DNA from: DAIOHQ01 sp036744635
GTDB taxonomy: Bacteria > Planctomycetota > Phycisphaerae > Tepidisphaerales > Tepidisphaeraceae
Assembly: GCA_036744635.1 (NCBI GenBank)
Contig: DAIOHQ010000165.1
Location: 1-11,296 of the forward strand
DNA: 11,296 nt
Reading direction: 5' to 3'
Position 1 is the stretch's first letter. Each line of letters begins with the position of its first letter. Positions 6,820 through 11,296 of this stretch are shown one piece after another. A program made the translations under genes and the position numbers. The notes beneath the pieces were generated by a model, which was not told where the DNA came from, made no database searches, and was given only the letters and a program-made list of their open reading frames with translations.

Positions 6820-7488
6820 GTCGCGCCGCTCTGGTCGAGCATCCGTGGCCACGCTCGCCAGCGGCTGGGTGGCGGGCGCGGGCGGGGAAGCGGCGGCAGG
6901 GGGGGATTTCATCTTGGAGTCGGGGGCGACGGTCTCCAGGCTTCGGCCGGCCAGCGCCAGTTCCATGTATTCGACCTCGTAGGCTTTCTTGTACCCCAGG
7001 TAGATGACCCACGCGTCAAAACCTTCGGTCACGACGAACCCGCGCACATGGTATTTTTCGTTCTCGGCCTCGAACCAGTAGCGGCCCAGCTCATCGCACC
7101 ACTCGTTGATCAGCCGGCCCTCGTCATCGTGCCTGGTGTATTCGCGCTTGGCGAACCATGCCACCGTCTTGGCCGCCAGCGGCAGCGGCATGTGGATATA
7201 GACCACGCCCAGGCCGGTGTGTCCGCTGGGGGATTTCCACTGCTGATGCGTGTAGAGCGCGGTCTTGTCCATCGACAGCGCTTTCCATGTCTCCGGAAGG
7301 GCGCAGGACATCTTGAGAGCGGGATGGTTCTGCTTTTCGTCGAGGCCGGAAAAATCGAGGAATGCCTGGCGATTGACGAGACGGTGCGGGACGTGCGGAT
7401 CATTTACCTGGCAGCCGCCGGCCAGCATCGCCGCCAGCAGAAGAGTTGCCCCCGGGACGCCCGTGCGCAAAACCGAAATCAAGCCCAT
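6802..7488 (-). CDS. Lipoprotein of unknown function (paralog 1)
   Basis: 228 aa from the ATG at 7488. A GTG 12 nt upstream is possible, but it overlaps the GGAG site that serves the ATG. Residues 1-25 form a lipoprotein signal ending in LAGG-C26, so the mature protein should be lipid-anchored. The body has CALPETW (62-68), HQQWKSPSG (81-89), a GVVYIHMPLPL block and an aromatic WVIYLGYKKAYEVEY block. The last 35 residues are a Pro/Ala-rich, probably disordered tail. These blocks align without gaps over the central part to the neighbouring lipoprotein (7629-8189), so the two are paralogs. No enzyme motif is visible. A small alpha/beta fold of the PsbP/Mog1 type is only a guess. The 3' end overlaps the acyltransferase gene. 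Confidence 0.85.
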   Translation of the reverse strand: MGLISVLRTGVPGATLLLAAMLAGGCQVNDPHVPHRLVNRQAFLDFSGLDEKQNHPALKMSCALPETWKALSMDKTALYTHQQWKSPSGHTGLGVVYIHMPLPLAAKTVAWFAKREYTRHDDEGRLINEWCDELGRYWFEAENEKYHVRGFVVTEGFDAWVIYLGYKKAYEVEYMELALAGRSLETVAPDSKMKSPPAAASPPAPATQPLASVATDARPERRDSGAAH

Positions 7489-7494
7489 AGCCTT

Positions 7495-7498
7495 CTCC
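7495..7498 (-). promoter_or_regulatory. Ribosome binding site of lipoprotein 1
   Basis: On the minus strand GGAG, within GGAGAAGG, lies 6 nt before the ATG at 7488. This favours that ATG over the in-frame GTG at 7500, which would contain the site. Confidence 0.6.
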
Positions 7499-7628
7499 AC
7501 AAATACAACCCCCCCTCCAGGCTAGCGCGGCATTCCCATTCATCGGCTCGGCGGGGGCAGAGCGATGAAAGGTTCAGCAGCGATACCAAGCGCGGTGGCG
7601 GCCCATTCGTTCGGTCGGTTCGGCAGTA

Positions 7629-8189
7629 TTATTCACGCGAAGCGGTTTCTGGCAAGCCCACCGAGGTGTGCTCCCGCGCCTCCTCGGCAAGCTGCATCTC
7701 CACCTCGTTCACATCCTCATTGCGCCGCGAGCCGGCGTAGATGGCCCATCCATTCCAGCCCGAGACGATGAGGTTGCCGCGCATTGTGTACAGCCCTCCC
7801 TCTGCAACGAAGCGGATGCCCGGCAGGTTCGGATCGGTCTCTTTATTGAGCAAGATCGCGTCACCCTCGCTGCGTTCCATCGCCTTCATGAAGCGCGGGA
7901 AGACGGTGTTCGGCCCGACCGGCAGCGGAAGCGGGAAGTAGATCACGCCATAGGCGGTCTTGCCGGAGGGACTCAGCCAGATCTGGTGGCGGCGGCGCTC
8001 GTTTTTCTTGAGCGGCTCGGCCGTCCATCCAATCGGCGGGGCGCAGACCGCCATCACGTCGTCGAGGGTTTGCCGCTGCAAAGAAACGGGAACCGGCTGA
8101 AGTTGCGCGACCGCGGGAGCCGGCCGGCGCTGCTGGCACCCGGCCAGCAGCATGATCGCGATCGAGATGGAGGCGAATCGTATCTGCAT
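7629..8189 (-). CDS. Lipoprotein of unknown function (paralog 2)
   Basis: 186 aa from the ATG at 8189, chosen because it puts a clean lipoprotein signal at the N-terminus (hydrophobic SISIAIMLLAG, then C18). Upstream in-frame starts (8234, 8297) would add Arg-rich sequence before the signal and are unlikely. No Shine-Dalgarno is visible. The mature part contains CAPPIGW (49-55), HQIWLSPSG (68-76), GVIYFPLPLP and NGWAIYAGSRRNEDVNEVEMQLA, matching the same blocks of the lipoprotein at 6802-7488 with equal spacing (24 residues from the conserved Cys to SPSG in both). It lacks the Pro/Ala-rich tail of its paralog. It lies 138 bp downstream of rpmE and 140 bp upstream of paralog 1, all leftward; co-transcription is possible. 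Role unknown. Confidence 0.8.
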   Translation of the reverse strand: MQIRFASISIAIMLLAGCQQRRPAPAVAQLQPVPVSLQRQTLDDVMAVCAPPIGWTAEPLKKNERRRHQIWLSPSGKTAYGVIYFPLPLPVGPNTVFPRFMKAMERSEGDAILLNKETDPNLPGIRFVAEGGLYTMRGNLIVSGWNGWAIYAGSRRNEDVNEVEMQLAEEAREHTSVGLPETASRE

Positions 8190-8327
8190 GAAACGACAAA
8201 CGGATCGGGCGCGGGATTTCAAAGCGCACGGCATCATGCTGCGATTTTCGCGCGAGCTGCCAACAGCAACGCCGTCGCCCCCGGATCGCGGGAACAACGG
8301 CGCTGGTCAATCGGAATCGCGCGATGC

Positions 8328-8570
8328 CTATTTCTTGGCCGCTGCGGGGGCGGCGGTTTTCTGGAAGCTGTAGGTGCCGCCGAATTTCTTGCTGAATTTC
8401 TCCACCCGGCCGGCGGTGTCGACGAACTTCTGCTTGCCGGTGAAGAAGGGATGGCAGTTGCTGCAGATATCGACCGCGATGCGGCCCAGCGTGCTGCGGG
8501 TGGTGAAGGTGTTGCCACAGGCGCAGTGAACGCTGCAGATCTGATATTTTGGATGAATCTTGCTTTTCAT
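8328..8570 (-). CDS. rpmE: 50S ribosomal protein L31 (zinc-binding form)
   Basis: 80 aa. L31 sits at the central protuberance of the 50S subunit and helps bridge the two subunits. The start MKSKIHPKYQ and the segment CSNCHPFFTGKQKFVDTAGRVEKFSKKFG are classical. C16-A-C18 and C36-SN-C39 supply the four Cys of the zinc-binding (C+) form; in other bacteria this form is lost or replaced by a Cys-less paralog under zinc limitation. The tail after KKFGG (TYSFQKTAAPAAAKK) is a short lineage-specific extension. AAAGGA (8578-8583) lies 7 nt before the ATG. It is transcribed away from cstA from a good promoter at 8691-8719 with a leader of about 110 nt. Confidence 0.97.
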   Translation of the reverse strand: MKSKIHPKYQICSVHCACGNTFTTRSTLGRIAVDICSNCHPFFTGKQKFVDTAGRVEKFSKKFGGTYSFQKTAAPAAAKK

Positions 8571-8594
8571 GACATTTTCCTTTCGCCCGTCGTG

Positions 8595-8617
8595 CGTCTT
8601 TGCGATGCGCGAAGACG
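8595..8617 (-). promoter_or_regulatory. Hairpin in the rpmE leader
   Basis: CGTCTTTGCG (8595-8604) and CGCGAAGACG (8608-8617) pair at 9 of 10 positions around a 3-nt loop. The hairpin lies 11 nt upstream of the rpmE Shine-Dalgarno, inside the expected leader. A ribosomal protein leader is a plausible place for feedback by L31 itself, but nothing here proves regulation. It could equally be a short dispersed palindrome. Confidence 0.45.
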
Positions 8618-8690
8618 TCAGCCGGGTTCAGTAATACGCTGCCCGCTCCCTTTGGTTTCCGCGAGTGGAAGCCGGGGTTCGGGGGCGGGA

Positions 8691-8719
8691 AATCTAGCAG
8701 GAGCGGCCGGCGAAGGCAA
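8691..8719 (-). promoter_or_regulatory. Sigma70-like promoter for rpmE
   Basis: Minus strand TTGCCT (8719-8714), a 17-nt spacer, then TAGATT (8696-8691), preceded by TGC as in extended -10 elements. Transcription would begin near 8684, giving a leader of about 114 nt before rpmE. Confidence 0.5.
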
Positions 8720-8746
8720 GTGACGGTCTGAAGTTGGTAAATGGGA

Positions 8747-8774
8747 TTGGGAATGTGCGGCATTTTGATAGAAT
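8747..8774 (+). promoter_or_regulatory. Sigma70-like promoter for cstA
   Basis: TTGGGA (8747-8752), a 16-nt spacer, then TAGAAT (8769-8774), preceded by TGA as in extended -10 elements. Transcription would begin near 8781, about 43 nt before the cstA ATG. It stands back to back with the rpmE promoter, with 27 nt between the two -35 elements. No CRP-like site was recognised. Confidence 0.45.
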
Positions 8775-8823
8775 GGCGGGGGTGAGGCGGGGTGCGGAGT
8801 AATGGGCAATCAGCGGAGATACG

Positions 8824-11007
<2,184 letters not shown>

Positions 11008-11028
11008 TGGCAGAGAGTGATTTTGAGA

Positions 11029-11058
11029 TGTGGGACATTCTGCGACATTGTGGGACAT
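11029..11058 (+). repeat. 10-bp tandem repeat downstream of cstA
   Basis: Three head-to-tail 10-mers: TGTGGGACAT, TCTGCGACAT, TGTGGGACAT. The outer two are identical and the middle one differs at two positions. A fourth, identical copy stands alone at 11108-11117. The array begins 22 nt after the cstA stop. Confidence 0.8.
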
Positions 11059-11064
11059 GGGGTT

Positions 11065-11092
11065 GTCATTAGTCCTTTGTCCTTGGTTACTT
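11065..11092 (+). repeat. Heptad array of the GTCNNNN family
   Basis: Four units in exact 7-nt register: GTCATTA, GTCCTTT, GTCCTTG, GTTACTT. GTC or GTT begins each unit (11065, 11072, 11079, 11086). It has the same unit form as the arrays before truA and the two intragenic hairpins, but here without an inverted partner arm. Confidence 0.75.
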
Positions 11093-11161
11093 GTGAAGAA
11101 TGGGGTTTGTGGGACATTTTTTGGGGAGTGGGATATTTGGAAGGGAGGGGAGGAGGGGATT

Positions 11162-11196
11162 GCAAATTGAAAATTGAAAAATGCAAATTGCAAAAT
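11162..11196 (+). repeat. A/T-rich heptad array, second family
   Basis: Five units in exact 7-nt register: GCAAATT, GAAAATT, GAAAAAT, GCAAATT, GCAAAAT (form G[CA]AAA[AT]T). It is A/T-rich in an otherwise G-rich stretch. The whole spacer 11008-11296 has no convincing gene; the open frames across it translate the repeats. A 5-bp stem at 11251-11265 and a GAGGC/GCCTC palindrome at the right edge (11285-11296) are too weak to name. Confidence 0.75.
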
Positions 11197-11296
11197 GGGG
11201 GAGGGGGCGCGGGAGTCAGACAGTTGGTTGGCGAACATGACGTGACCTTCCCCACGAACGGTGGGCGCGCCGCGGGGATTAATTGAGGCTTGCCTC

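Noticed and set aside
11251..11265. Terminator of cstA
   Set aside because: The stem is only 5 bp, there is no T-run, and it lies about 245 nt after the stop.
11017..11286. 89-aa open frame after cstA
   Set aside because: It translates the 10-mer and heptad repeats and a G-rich stretch; no start signal and no protein-like composition.

Overview
The window looks like chromosomal DNA of a high-GC bacterium. Several traits together suggest Planctomycetota, possibly the Phycisphaerae: weak or absent Shine-Dalgarno sites on some genes, lipoproteins of unknown family, a large (alpha/alpha)-barrel type enzyme, and intergenic spaces packed with short 7-nt periodic repeats. That assignment is inference from style; no ribosomal RNA or other phylogenetic marker long enough to prove it is present. 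There is no phage, IS, CRISPR, tRNA or rRNA gene.

Layout. Positions 1-151 hold GC-rich palindromes and the end of a leftward gene. From 2791 down to 152 runs a large leftward protein (879 aa), probably of the six-hairpin glycosidase type. A divergent spacer (2792-2944) is almost filled with heptad repeats. Then come three rightward genes that may form an operon: truA (tRNA pseudouridine synthase A, 2945-3766), an exported protein with C-terminal TPRs (3806-5518), and a PlsC-type acyltransferase (5542-6819). Convergent to these lie three leftward genes: rpmE (ribosomal protein L31, 8570-8328) followed by two paralogous lipoproteins (8189-7629 and 7488-6802), the last overlapping the acyltransferase by 18 bp. 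Divergent from rpmE is cstA (8824-11007), a CstA-family transporter. The window ends in a repeat-rich spacer (11008-11296).

The most unusual signal is a family of 7-nt periodic repeats. Units of the form GTCNNNN, in exact 7-nt register, occur at four loci: the truA spacer (tandem array plus hairpin), downstream of cstA, and inside two protein-coding genes. The two intragenic copies are each a near-perfect hairpin of about 70 nt with a 9-nt loop. Each is inserted in frame (24 codons in the big leftward gene, 23 codons in the acyltransferase) and each is read in the same sense, so both hosts carry a similar extra peptide (QSPVAS ... ETGDRRLV versus QSAVGS ... LTGDCRLL). This resembles in principle the Rickettsia palindromic elements that insert in frame into genes, but the sequence is unrelated. 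A second heptad family (G[CA]AAA[AT]T) and a 10-bp tandem lie after cstA.

Other points: the CstA protein carries an insert of about 95 residues, of visibly lower GC, just before the conserved WGT segment; the rpmE/cstA spacer has two good back-to-back sigma70-like promoters; the TPR gene may be transcribed leaderless.
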